In this document: positions 1 to 10,254 of the stretch, in pieces
How positions within the stretch are numbered: the first letter of the stretch is position 1
Layout: every line of letters starts with the position of its first letter
NCBI GenBank assembly: GCA_019095985.1
Contig: CM032661.1
Coordinates: 33,246,741 to 33,310,740, forward strand
Length of the DNA: 64,000 nt
Direction of reading: 5' to 3'
DNA from: Streblospio benedicti
Taxonomy: Eukaryota > Annelida > Polychaeta > Spionida > Spionidae
Notes under the pieces: model-generated
Told to the model about the DNA's origin: nothing
The model's database searches: none
Seen by the model: only the letters and a program-made list of their open reading frames with translations
Position numbers and translations under genes: made by a program

Positions 1-1012
1 TAAATCAACAGTGAACCAATATCACAAGATTTTGGATGGGTTGTAAAAGAAACATTAAAATATCTACAAAGTGGTCAGCTCATCATTTTACGAATCATCC
101 TGCTACCTGATTACTCATTCATCAAGTTCATCTACATCCTTGACACTATTCATGGCAATGCCCCCATCCAATTTTCTTGACCAAAAATGATGTAGCTAAA
201 ATGAGAAAATGGGTAGAGCCTTTTCATCCTATGCGTCAATGTTCAATTCAAACAGAGACCTCAAAGTATCGAAAGGATGCTTTATTAAAATCAAAGACAT
301 GGGGAAAAAGGTACGGAAATTTATCAAAATCACAATCTTGAATGCTTTTTTCAATTGAAAAAAGCATTGAAGATGCGAAAATTGGTGATTTCAATAAAAT
401 TTCGTACCTTTTAGATTTTGTTATATGTTCTGTTTTCTCGGTTTAGATTTTTAGATGAAGTTATATTGTGATTATTTCAAGTTTATGATAGTTGATATTC
501 ATTAGCCATACAACTTTTGATAATATTTTACTTACATTGGTACATACCAAGGCAGTATTATAACAAATATTGGTCCTGATATGTCGATTGTTTAAATCAT
601 CCCCTGCCTGCCTGACGCCAAATTAAAATACCAACTATATCCGACGCTCTGGATTCTCGTACAATGGAGAACCAGTTTATCGAGTAAGAATTAATTAGGT
701 TAGCAAAAAGTGGTATGAAACGGGATCTCAACGTGATTTCAATTCATAGTATATGTGTATAGTCTTACCAATCCAACCGGGGTTTGTGTATAAATAGTTC
801 GCATATGGAAATGATACATTATAACGTTACAACATTGTAGAGCAAGTGCTCAAGCTATTACCGTGCACCGCTCTTTTTACGCTTGACGTACGTCACACGT
901 ACGAACTCCGAAAGGTCCAACGTACCCAGACGTACACAAAATTTAAACAGGAAAAAAATACACAAGTATAGTGCTACACTGCTAGTACTCCCGAAGTATA
1001 CGCGTTGAAAAG

Positions 1013-1336
1013 ATGATGTGTAAAGTCAGGTTTAGTTGTATTAGGTCAATGTGTATTTTCTCATCTATATGTATCATATTTGGTTACGGTATCTGGAATT
1101 GCTTAGATTACGTGATAGAAAACAAAAGAAACTTTATCATTTCTATTATCGTCGGCGTAGTACCGGTACTAGTAAATCTAGTACTTTTAGATCTAATACT
1201 ACTAGAGTCTAGACCTCTAGTAGTACTACTACAAATTCTAGGGTTGCGCTCACCCGATCAACAAATCATAAATCATGTGTATTATGATGAGAATAGCATT
1301 TGTGAAAAGGGTGCTGCTGAGACTGTTACACGATAA
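1013..1336 (+). CDS. Small hydrophobic ORF, 107 aa, doubtful
   Basis: Starts ATG ATG and has two hydrophobic stretches (MCIFSSICIIFGYGIW and FIISIIVGVVPVLVNLVLLD), then a polar C-terminus (DENSICEKGAAETVTR). Could be a small membrane protein or a chance ORF. The middle overlaps a palindrome (1,198-1,224), which itself codes the LLESRPLVVLL part. No splice or promoter support. Not recognised. Confidence 0.25.
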   Translation: MMCKVRFSCIRSMCIFSSICIIFGYGIWNCLDYVIENKRNFIISIIVGVVPVLVNLVLLDLILLESRPLVVLLQILGLRSPDQQIINHVYYDENSICEKGAAETVTR

Positions 1337-1789
1337 CATTGAAGAAGAATTCTCAAAATTTATGGATTTATGGATTATGGACATTTGTACGGTGGTTGAA
1401 GCCAAGACACATTATAGAAAGTGGCATACATAGAGGATTATAGGTACATGGGTGTTGAGAAAAGCTGCCACCAAACACATAATAATATTTATTCACATTT
1501 GCTTACTATTGATGCTATCATGGAAACAGAAAATTATTATTGGTAGAACAATATCTGTATCTATTTTAACAAAAAAGACACCGACCAGTCACGTACGTTG
1601 TAATCGTCATTATCACCTATGAAGTAAGCCTTGCTAGCAAAGGGAATAGTTCTATTTTACAGTTATAATAGTTTGTCTGTGAAAATGACAACACCAGCTG
1701 CAGTTTGGTTCAAAGAATATCCTTCATGAAATCAATTATATAAGACCATACATTTCAGGAAAAAAAGTAGTACCCGCGAATAAACCAAT

Positions 1790-1995
1790 CCCGACCAGTG
1801 GTACAAGTACTCATGAGGACCCTACTCATGGGGGCAACTCCCATTGAGACCGATCTCTTCTGAGATCACCTAGATATAAGACCTTTTCGCACTACCAGAC
1901 CTTTGTACAGTGACCCTATGAAACAACCACGAAGAGACCACCTCTGTTGAGAACCCTTGGTGATCTTGGAAGAGATTCCCGTTAACCAAAGGTCA
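1790..1995. mobile_element. Dispersed MITE family, diverged copy at 1.8 kb
   Basis: actcccattgagaccgatct, agaccacctctgttgagaac and surrounding gacctttgtacagtg follow the family pattern with more substitutions. Intergenic. Confidence 0.45.
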
Positions 1996-2235
1996 ACACC
2001 AGACAGATTGAAAGATTTGACATTGAATTGAATGGAATTGATCTGTTATATAACTGAAATGTACTAGAAGTTGTCATATCAATATTTGTTATTTTAAAAG
2101 CTTTGATATTTATGGTATAACTATTGTGTTCTTTATTTTTTAGATATACATGTCAAAATTGTATACCATGTGTGGTGCAGAATGTAATATTTTGTAATAA
2201 AATGATTCACACAAACAGAATTTTACCCTATTGGT

Positions 2236-2330
2236 CTCTGTAGAAATGGGGGGGGGGGTGGCTGAGCGGGCTGCAGCTAGGGGCCGCCAGCATGTAGGGG
2301 CCCCCAGATTTTGGCATCGATTTCTGGGTT
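2236..2330 (+). other. G-run and tRNA box-A-like fragment
   Basis: An 11-G run is followed by GTGGCTGAGCGGGCTGCAGC, which resembles box A of a Leu/Ser tRNA or SINE head. No box B is recognisable within 60 bp, so only a degraded SINE head is suggested. Confidence 0.25.
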
Positions 2331-3970
2331 TTATCACAAAGCACAAAATGCGCGGTTTCTGCTCTCACATTAGGGTAAACCAGCCTAATTTCAGCCCACT
2401 GTTATTATTAGACAGTGGTTGCACATAGATTATTTGTAGCGGATTACATACGGAATAATTGTGTGCTTTTTGATTAAATTTCCATATTTTAATTACCATT
2501 TTTTATTGCCCATAAGTCAACGTTGTTCTATCGACGTTTTGCTCTCTGAACACTTTTGATCTACCTGTAGTTTCCATTGTGGATCCTACATACCACTATC
2601 ACATAATTTGGCTATACACAAAACTTGGTTTGTTTTTTAAACATGTCCGCAAAAAAGATTCTGCGGAGGTCATTGTTTCATCTTTATCGTATATTTTTAA
2701 CCTTTCACAAAGATTTTCAAATGGCCAGGGTTGTGGGGTGCTCTAGCTGCCGCTTGAGCTAGCTGCTGTACGTTAGACGCGTGCATCCAATGAATTTCAC
2801 TTCTACCCATGTGTACGTGTTGTAGTATCTATACCATACATGTTTATAATACACAAAAAATTTAAAAACCATAGCTATACCAAAAATCACAAATTTAGAC
2901 CCATTTTTATAACTCTTATGTCTAAAAATGTAACCCATAGAAATGGCACACCCGTACTACCAACATTTAGGAAGACCCATATACTGCAAATTATGAAGAA
3001 ATAATGTTCTGCCTATTTCTTGGCCTTTGGCAAATTGCTAGAACCTACAATGGGCATAACTCTGATGTCAGATTTTTTATTAGGAATTATATAGATACCG
3101 AAACAAATAGATTAAATAAATTATCCAACACATCACTGAATTTGATTACCGAGTAATTCTAGTGGGATGCGGACAATTCACATTTATAAAAGTAACCAAA
3201 ATACATACATTATAGAATTATGGATATCTTTCAGAAATAGTTTGATAATTGCTGGAACATATGGTTTGTGACTCAGAAACTTTGTTTTGTTGTTGTTTTC
3301 TTTGGCTTATCGTAGCATTTTAAAGAATTATGCACCTTGAAATGTGCAGATTAAGCTACTTTGTTGCATCGGTAACTTCACCCTATAATCGAACAAGCAC
3401 AAAACTTCTGGGCATTTGCAATTGCCAGTATAAAGCGGAAACGTTCCCTGAAACATCGCGATAAGACAGAAATAAAAGTTTGAGAGTCACAAACAATATG
3501 TTTGTATATACAAATCAAAGAATTGTTGATCATTACTAATATATTTGTAATCCATGGAAATTAGTGTTCTTCACAAATCCATAGAACTGCGCTCTTAAGA
3601 AGTCTGACCGTATCCCAGGTTGATAACTACTGTTCAAGGAATAGCTATATTTGTATGTTCCTGTTTATTTTGTTTAACCTTGTTGATCAAGGATACTTGC
3701 GTTGTAAACTTAGTTACTTTAAAAAGTATTTGCTTTCTTATTGAAGACAGAGGGAAATTAAGAATATGTCACTGTAGTTTAACAGTCTATATTATAACAC
3801 ATTTTCTAGAATTTTTGCTTCTGCTTCGAAGACCAGTTAGAATGAAAGTTGAATTTTTGCAATAATTCATTTTGTTATTTTTGTGGAATTTGCGGGAGTG
3901 ATACTTCTTGGTACTATATTTTCTACTTGGATATGTTTTCATATTCTTCCGTTTAACTTTCTTGTTTTTC

Positions 3971-6900
3971 TCAAGACTGCTCTTTTTTTCTACACTTCTG
4001 GCTTTCCTGTATTTCTTTCGGAGTTTTTTGTACACTGAAGCTTTTTCTATGATACACGTTTTTTGAGTGTTCATATTGCATATTAGCATGTTGGTATTTA
4101 TTACCATGCTTTACTTCATCTATGCTAGCTTTATAAGAATATTTTTCATGGTTCTTGTAGTGATTATGATTTTTTAACTTTAGTTTTCTAGTGGACTTCT
4201 CTTGAAATGATCTTTCATGGTTGTTTACTTCTTCACTGGTAGAATATGTGCGTTCTTTATCAATTTTCCCTGAATGGTGATCAGGCTCCAATATAAGTGT
4301 GTTAGCTTTTCTTTCATTTGAATTTTTCGATTGTTCACCATGTTGATAATGTTTATGTTTGACGAAATACTTCACTTGAATCTCATTGTCATGATAAAAA
4401 GAATGGTTTTCACGTTTTGGGGGATATTTGGCTTTTCTAAACCTCAGGTTTGACACTTCAAATGAATGTTGACTATCAACAGAGGACTTCCTCTTTTGAC
4501 TATCAACAGATGACTTCCTCTTTTGACTATCAACAGATGACTTCCTCTTTTGACTATCAACAGATGACTTCCTCTTTTGACTATCAACAGATGACTTCCT
4601 CTTTTGACTATCAACAGATGACTTCCTCTTTTGACTATCAACAGAGAGTTTCTTCTTTTGACTATCAACAGAGAGCCTTCTTTTCACTGTCAATAGAGTG
4701 CTTCTTCTTTTCACTGTCGACAAATGGCTTTCGCTTTTGGCTATCGACAGAAAATTTCTTCTTATGATTGTCTACACAGGACTTCATTTGACTGTCCACA
4801 GAGGACTTCTTTTGAATGTCAAGAGAGGACTCTTTTTTAATGTTGACAGAGGATTTCTTTTGATTGTCAACATAGGACCTTTTTTCACTATCTAGGGAGG
4901 ACTTCTTTTGATCATTGAAAAAGAACTTTTTTTGATCGTCAACAGAGAACTTCTTTTGATCGTAGACAGAGGTCTTCTTTCTATTGGCAACAGAGGTCTT
5001 CTTTCTATTGGCAACAGAGGACTTCTTTTCTCTGTCTACAGAGGATTTCTGGTGTTTGTCGACAGAGGACTTTTGGTTGTCATCGACAGAGGACTTTTGG
5101 TTGTCATCGACAGAGGACTTTTGGTTTTCATCGACAGAGGACTTCTCGTCTTTCGACAAAGGACTTCTTGTCTTTGTCGACAGAGGACTTCTTGTCTTTG
5201 TCGACAGAGGACTTCTTGTCTTTGTCGACAGAGGACTTCTTGTCTTTGTCGACAGAGGACTTCTTGTCTTTGTCGACAGAGGACTTCTTGTCTTTGTCGA
5301 CAGAGGACTTCTTGTCTTTGTCGACAGAGGACTTCTTGTCTTTGTCGACAGAGGGACTCTTGTCTTTGTCGACAGAGGACTTCTTGTCTTTGTCGACAGA
5401 GGACTTGTCTTTGTCTTTTGTCGACAGAGGACTTCTTGTCTTTGTCGACAGAGGACTTCTTTGTCTTTGTCTTTGTCAACAAAGGACTTCTTGTCTTTGT
5501 CGACAGAGGACTTCTTTGTCTTTGTCGACAGAGGACTTCTTTTTGTCTTTTCTTTGTCGACAGAAGAGGACTTCTTGTCTTTGTCGACAGAGGACTTCTT
5601 GTCTTTGTCGACAGAGGACTTCTTGTCTTTGTCGACAGAGGACTTCTTGTCTTTGTCGACAGAGGACTTCTTGTCTTTGTCGACAGAGGACTTCTTGTCT
5701 TTGTCGACAGAGGACTTCTTGTCTTTGTCGACAGAGGACTTCTTGTCTTTGTCGACAGAGGACTTCTTGTCTTTGTCGACAGAGGACTTCTTGTCTTTGT
5801 CGACAGAGGACTTCTTGACTTTGTCGACAGAGGACTTCTCGTCTTTGTCGACAGAGGACTTCTTGTCTTTGTCGACAGAGGACTTTTGTTTTTGTTCAAC
5901 AGAGGACTTCTCATCTTTGTCAACAGAGGACTTCTTGTCTTTGTCAACAGAGGACCTCTTCTCTTTGTCAACAGTCTCATCATTGTTAACAGAGGATTTC
6001 TCCTCATTGTAGACAGAGAACTTATCATTGTGGAAAGAAGACTTTTCATTGTTAACAGAGGACACATTGTAAATGTCAACAGAGGACTTATCGTCATTGT
6101 CCACAGAGGACTTTTCATTGTTGATAGGAGACTTTTTATTGATGACAGAGGACTTCATTTCATTTTTGACAGAAGACTTCTTTTCGTTTTTGACAGACAA
6201 CTTTTGATTGTCAGCAGAGGTCTTCTTTGATTTTCTAGGTCACTGGTAGGATATGTAATTTCCAAATCACTGCCGTGTACATCAGGGTGTCTCTCTTGCA
6301 TTGCTAAAACTTTTTCATTTTTTGATTGATTGGATTGTGGATCAGTCTCAATCTTGTTAGGAGAGTTACAGCGTAGATCATCTTCAACAATTCGTTGAAT
6401 TTGTGTAGTTTTTTCTAAGGGGCTTTTTCCTTCAATGAATTCCAATTTGCAGAACTGCAAATATAAACGACACATAGTATTAATGGCTTGACATATCAGA
6501 TGATGTATTCTGTTTGCATATTTTCAAACTACTTTAAATTATAGACTAATAGCAATGTATGGTTATTTTACTACCACTAGGTGACAAGATGATATTCTGA
6601 AAACACAATAAAAATCCTGTCATTAGAAATATACCGTATTATTGTTCAATCAGAACTTGATTGGTGGACAACTATCACAGCTTTTGTTTAAGTGATATTT
6701 TTGTTTTGTGAACGTTCATATTGGCTTGGTCAATGTGTTCTACATGTGCACATTAAAATGACAAACCAAACAGTAAGGTGTGCAGTGAGCATATATTTGA
6801 CAAAACCTTGACATCATGGATGTCTGTAGAATATCACCCACAGGGCATTTATTTAGCCATTTGCTGTAAGTCAAAACTAAGGATCAACTGCCATTTAACT

Positions 6901-8360
6901 TGTACATCCTAATTTTGATAAGCAAAAAAGTGACATTTGTACAAAATATTAATTTTGATAAGCAAAAGTGCCATTTATACAAAATATCATATGCACAATT
7001 AATATATTGACCTTTGACTCCAGACCTGGATAAAGCTTCTTTAGAATACTTTGAAGCTCTTCATCTAGCTGTGGGTACAGGTTGTGGATGGTACTGCAGA
7101 AATCTAGCTCATGATCACCTAGCTCATGAACATCACCATAGAGTGCCATACAGTCCTGCAAAATGAACACTGTACATGTAGTAACGAATTGCAGCTTACC
7201 ACTTAAAACAAATATATACATGTATCCAACTTTTGTCTCTCTTCCTTTGTGTTATTGGACCTTACATTTAAAACTTTTTTCCCATAAAAATCTTCTCTTC
7301 ATTGCTTTTTCTTTATAACACTCAACACTTGAAAGTAATTTTTAACATGCTCCTCGATGCTCCTTAAATTACTTATTCTTTCCCAAGTATAAGAACAAGA
7401 ATATAAGAATAAGTTTCTTCACCAATCACGAACCCTCACGCATAGCAAAATTACAAAGAATTATTTTTGATTAAAATAACAATAACATACAGTGCATATA
7501 ATACAATAGCCATTATTATAATGACCAGAGATAATAATCTAATGATCTTATATCATGTACATTTAATTAATCCTGTGTTCCATTAATAATGATTAAGATA
7601 GTAACATTATATATAATAATAGGTATCTTGTAGTTACAAATCTTACCATTGTTTCATTCTTAGTTTAAAGCATTGAATCAAGAAATTACCAAATTTTTCA
7701 ATTATTTCTAAATCCTCAGATGTTAATGACCAAGTGAATTTTGATGTGTCGTCTAAGTTATCAAAATTATTACAACTTATAAGCGATATGTAAAAATCAG
7801 AACGTAAACTTTTATAAACAGGACAGTTAACACTACCTTAACATGTTCCAAGGGAGGTATGAAACAGAATTATGGGTGGGGTGGGGATGTGCTGAAAAAC
7901 TCACTTGATTTTTTAATGTCAGAGGGGTATCGGTGTGTGTGTGTGGGGGGGGGGGCGTGAAAATATCAGGGATGCTGATTGAGGACGCCCCAGACAAATG
8001 ATAGTAATTGTTGGGAGTTTGAGCTGAAATTTCCAAACAAATTTAGGTGTCCCTTAAAGTCATATTCTTTCTTTTTCTTATACCCCCAGGCCGTAGTAAA
8101 CAGTAAACCCCTTTAATACTAACATTTACATTGTACTTGACAGGAAATCCTTAAAAAGATATAATAATACTCACGATTTTGGCGTTAATGTCTGGATGAT
8201 TCCGCGCCAACTCCTCACACGCGTCAATAGGGAAGAAAATCTCGGGACTACCGTCCCAGCCCCAGCCAGGAACCATCGTCGCCCCGATGCCCAGCAGAAG
8301 AATCACCACAGCAGATGCCTGCATCATCATGATCCCACCCAACAAATGGTTCTGCAACAT
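3971..8360 (-). CDS. Secreted protein with SSVDKDKK/SSVDSQKRK tandem repeats; frame not constant
   Basis: Unknown family. Exon 1 (8175-8360; start 8360 or MMM at 8322-8330) encodes a signal peptide (QASAVVILLLGIGATMVPG) then WDGSPEIFFPIDACEELARN. Exon 2 (7012-7155) encodes DCMALYGDVHELGDHELDFC and LDEELQSILKKLYPGLESK. Exon 3 starts at 6454 (FCKLEFIEGKSPLEK...RIVEDDLRC). All junctions are phase 0 with good sites (ATC|GTGAGT, ttttgcag|GAC, AAG|GTCAAT, tttgcag|TTC). Exon 3 then enters the minisatellite (about 6,235-4,470) and a Lys/His/Asn/Tyr-rich tail stopping at 3,971. Head and tail share one frame, but SSVDKDKK mostly lies in another: in the head frame a stop occurs at 6,152, and the repeat reading joins the head only with a one-base shift near 6,233 and returns near 4,687. 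The Ser/Asp/Lys composition suggests an extracellular matrix, adhesive or mineral-associated role (inference only). Confidence 0.5.
4470..6235 (-). repeat. Coding minisatellite, 24-bp and 27-bp units
   Basis: Two kinds of unit. The 24-bp unit (minus-strand TCCTCTGTCGACAAAGACAA plus GAAG) codes SSVDKDKK. It is nearly perfect in about ten copies at 5,158-5,400 and about thirteen at 5,572-5,888, with diverged copies around them. The 27-bp unit codes SSVDSQKRK in about six to seven copies at 4,474-4,660. Edge units are older and degenerate (KKSSVKNEMKSSV, SSVDDNQK, SVDSEKKK), so the clean blocks are recent expansions. Units at about 5,400-5,570 and 5,150 have lengths not divisible by three. The clean array has no stop in any minus frame, the alternatives reading SPLSTKTR and EVLCRQRQ. 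The plus strand is also open. Confidence 0.95.
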
Positions 8361-8924
8361 AACTTCTCTACTGACGGCACTACCACGTGCCTGGAAGCAT
8401 CAGTACTACATACGATTTTATGTCACGCTTGGTTGAGTTGAACAGTATTGTAAAATTGAATGGGCTTATAATATTTAATAGTAGAGACACCGTATTTTTT
8501 CAACGCTCGACGAAATTCGATAGGGACGAAGTTACTCTTCATGTTAAAAATGTGAAACTTGAAAGGAGAGAAATCAACATTTGAAATGGAAGGCTGCTTA
8601 TTATTATCTTTTTATCTCACATCTATTACAGGCCAGTCGCTACCTTTCAAGGAAAGATAGCCACAAGATTGTAGCATTGCATAAATAAGCGTACATGTAT
8701 GCATACAATATTATAATACCCGTACATGGCGACACGGTGCAGATCAATGACCACGGCCTTGTACATTGTATGTGAAGAAAGCATCATACATATTTAACAT
8801 ATTTCACATTCATATTCTATTTCTGATGCATCTTTATTCTAGATGTTATTGAGTAGCAAAATTCAATTATGTTAATGTATTACCTGCTTTCTTTCAAAGA
8901 AAATCCTAAAAAATTAATTTGAAT

Positions 8925-9293
8925 TTTAGGGTTTGTTATGCTTTTAAAATGTGGCTATTTCGCAAAATGCTCCGCATTTCGTATCAAGATCACATCAATA
9001 ATGAAGAGGTGCTGAGAAGAGTACATGAAAAGATAACCCTTCTGCAAAACATCAAAAAGCGTAAATGTACCTTCTTTGGCCATGAGATCAGGAATGATGG
9101 TCTACAGCGACATCTACTGAAGGGAAGAGTGGAAGGTGCCCGACAAAAGGGAAGACCAATGAGACAGTGGACCACTGACATCTTGGAGTGGCTGGGTGTC
9201 CGGTATGGAGAAGCTGTGAGGACAGCTCAATGTAGAAAGAAGTGGCAGACCATGACATCCAAAGTCCGGGAGGACACGGAACCCACTAGGTAG
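8925..9293 (+). mobile_element. Truncated LINE: C-terminal end of a non-LTR reverse transcriptase
   Basis: About 120 residues typical of the C-terminus of RTE-like endonuclease/reverse transcriptases: MWLFRKMLRISYQDHINNEE, VLRRVHEK, then KRKCTFFGHEIRNDGLQRH and GRVEGARQKGRPMRQWTTD, ending at a natural-looking stop. Endonuclease and catalytic RT domains are absent, so it is an immobile 5'-truncated copy. Family is assigned from recalled motif similarity; the exact clade is uncertain. Unusually, it is flanked by inverted rather than direct repeats (8,860-8,895 and 9,298-9,335). Confidence 0.8.
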
Positions 9294-9416
9294 GTATGAA
9301 AGAAAGGCAGGTAATACATTAACATGATTGATTCATGAGAGCCCATGAAAGAAATAACTAAACTACATACCCGTTATATCGTTGAATGAGTACCTCGTGT
9401 TGGAATCCATATATTA

Positions 9417-9572
9417 GCATGATACAATAGTTGAGTTCATCTGGTCACAACACTATTATTCATTTATTTACTGGTTGACAGTTTCGGCAAAATGGCGGCA
9501 ATTGTTGCCGAAACTGTCAACCAGTATGTTAATAAATATTAGTGTTGTGACATGATGAACTAATCGTGCTAA
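9417..9572. mobile_element. Foldback element with perfect 21-bp inner arms
   Basis: actggttgacagtttcggcaa at 9,470-9,490 and its exact complement at 9,505-9,525 are separated by 14 bp. Outer arms extend to about 9,417 and 9,572 with indels (gtcacaacacta, ttcatc). No coding content. Confidence 0.75.
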
Positions 9573-10085
9573 TAACCCGGTGATTTGTCCCCGTTCCACG
9601 TGGGCAGATCCACACGCGTGTCTGCTGTTGATCGCACCAACCCACGAGACACCCCTCCCCTTTCCCCTTCTTTCCATAAACAAAACACAAAAGACCTGGA
9701 TCTGCTAATGATGGTGTATGAGTTTCTGTGGGGCTTAAATATTTGAAACGTTTATGAAAATTGTTTTTATTTTTTTCGAAGCTTGTGTCAGTCCAATCCT
9801 TTTATATACAGTGGACCATAGTAATTCAACTACACCAATTTTTACCCTGCACCTGTGCACTGTGGTTATTAAAAATCATGGTATCCTATTCACTCTAACT
9901 CCCTCGTGTTCACTTTTTCTGCACCGTCTTTCTTTTCTTATATTTCCCTTTTTTCACTTTCCCTGTCACTCTTTCTCCCTCTTCCCTACCTCTCACTGTA
10001 TATAACTCCCTCTTTTTTCTAAACATCTCTTTAACTGTTTCTCCAAACCAACTCTCGTCTCTCTCTTCTTTAGACTACCCCAAAC

Positions 10086-10232
10086 GCAGATCCAGGGGGC
10101 GCATGAGCCCTCCCCCCGTTTCCCACCAAAATACTTCATTTTCATAGGGTTTTTCATTAAATCACTCAAATGCCCCCCTCCCCTTTTTTTCCTTTAGTGC
10201 GCCCCGGCCCCTTTCTAACACCTGGATCTGCC
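10086..10232. mobile_element. MITE with GGCAGATCCAGG-type inverted ends, copy 1
   Basis: 147 bp beginning GCAGATCCAGG and ending with its complement CCTGGATCTGC. The interior is CT-rich with AAAATACTTCATTTTCATAGGG. It sits 22 bp past the predicted stop of the five-exon secreted gene, so it may form its 3' UTR. Confidence 0.8.
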
Positions 10233-10254
10233 ATTGCTACCCCACACATGAAAC

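Larger units (their letters stand above)
1..3786. other. Intergenic, AT-rich
   Basis: Apart from the small ORF at 1,013, the palindrome at 1,198-1,224, one diverged MITE and the G-run fragment, nothing is recognisable. Minus-strand AATAAA near 3,665 could serve the repeat-protein gene if its tail extends past 3,971. Confidence 0.6.

Noticed and set aside
4908-6230. 440- and 342-codon plus-strand ORFs over the minisatellite (DRGLLVFV, LSTEDFLS repeats)
   Set aside because: They are antisense shadows of a stop-free 24-bp repeat. The minus strand has signal peptide, exons and hydrophilic composition; the plus strand has none.
4470-6235. CRISPR-like array
   Set aside because: Units are contiguous with no spacers and are coding-type repeats in an animal genome.
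8175-8340. Exon at 8.2-8.35 kb as the last exon of the five-exon secreted gene (acceptor ttatgttgcag)
   Set aside because: That frame would give a glycine-rich tail ending soon, whereas the other frame gives a signal peptide and continues in phase into two further exons. Better exons for the upstream gene exist at 10,447 and 10,255.
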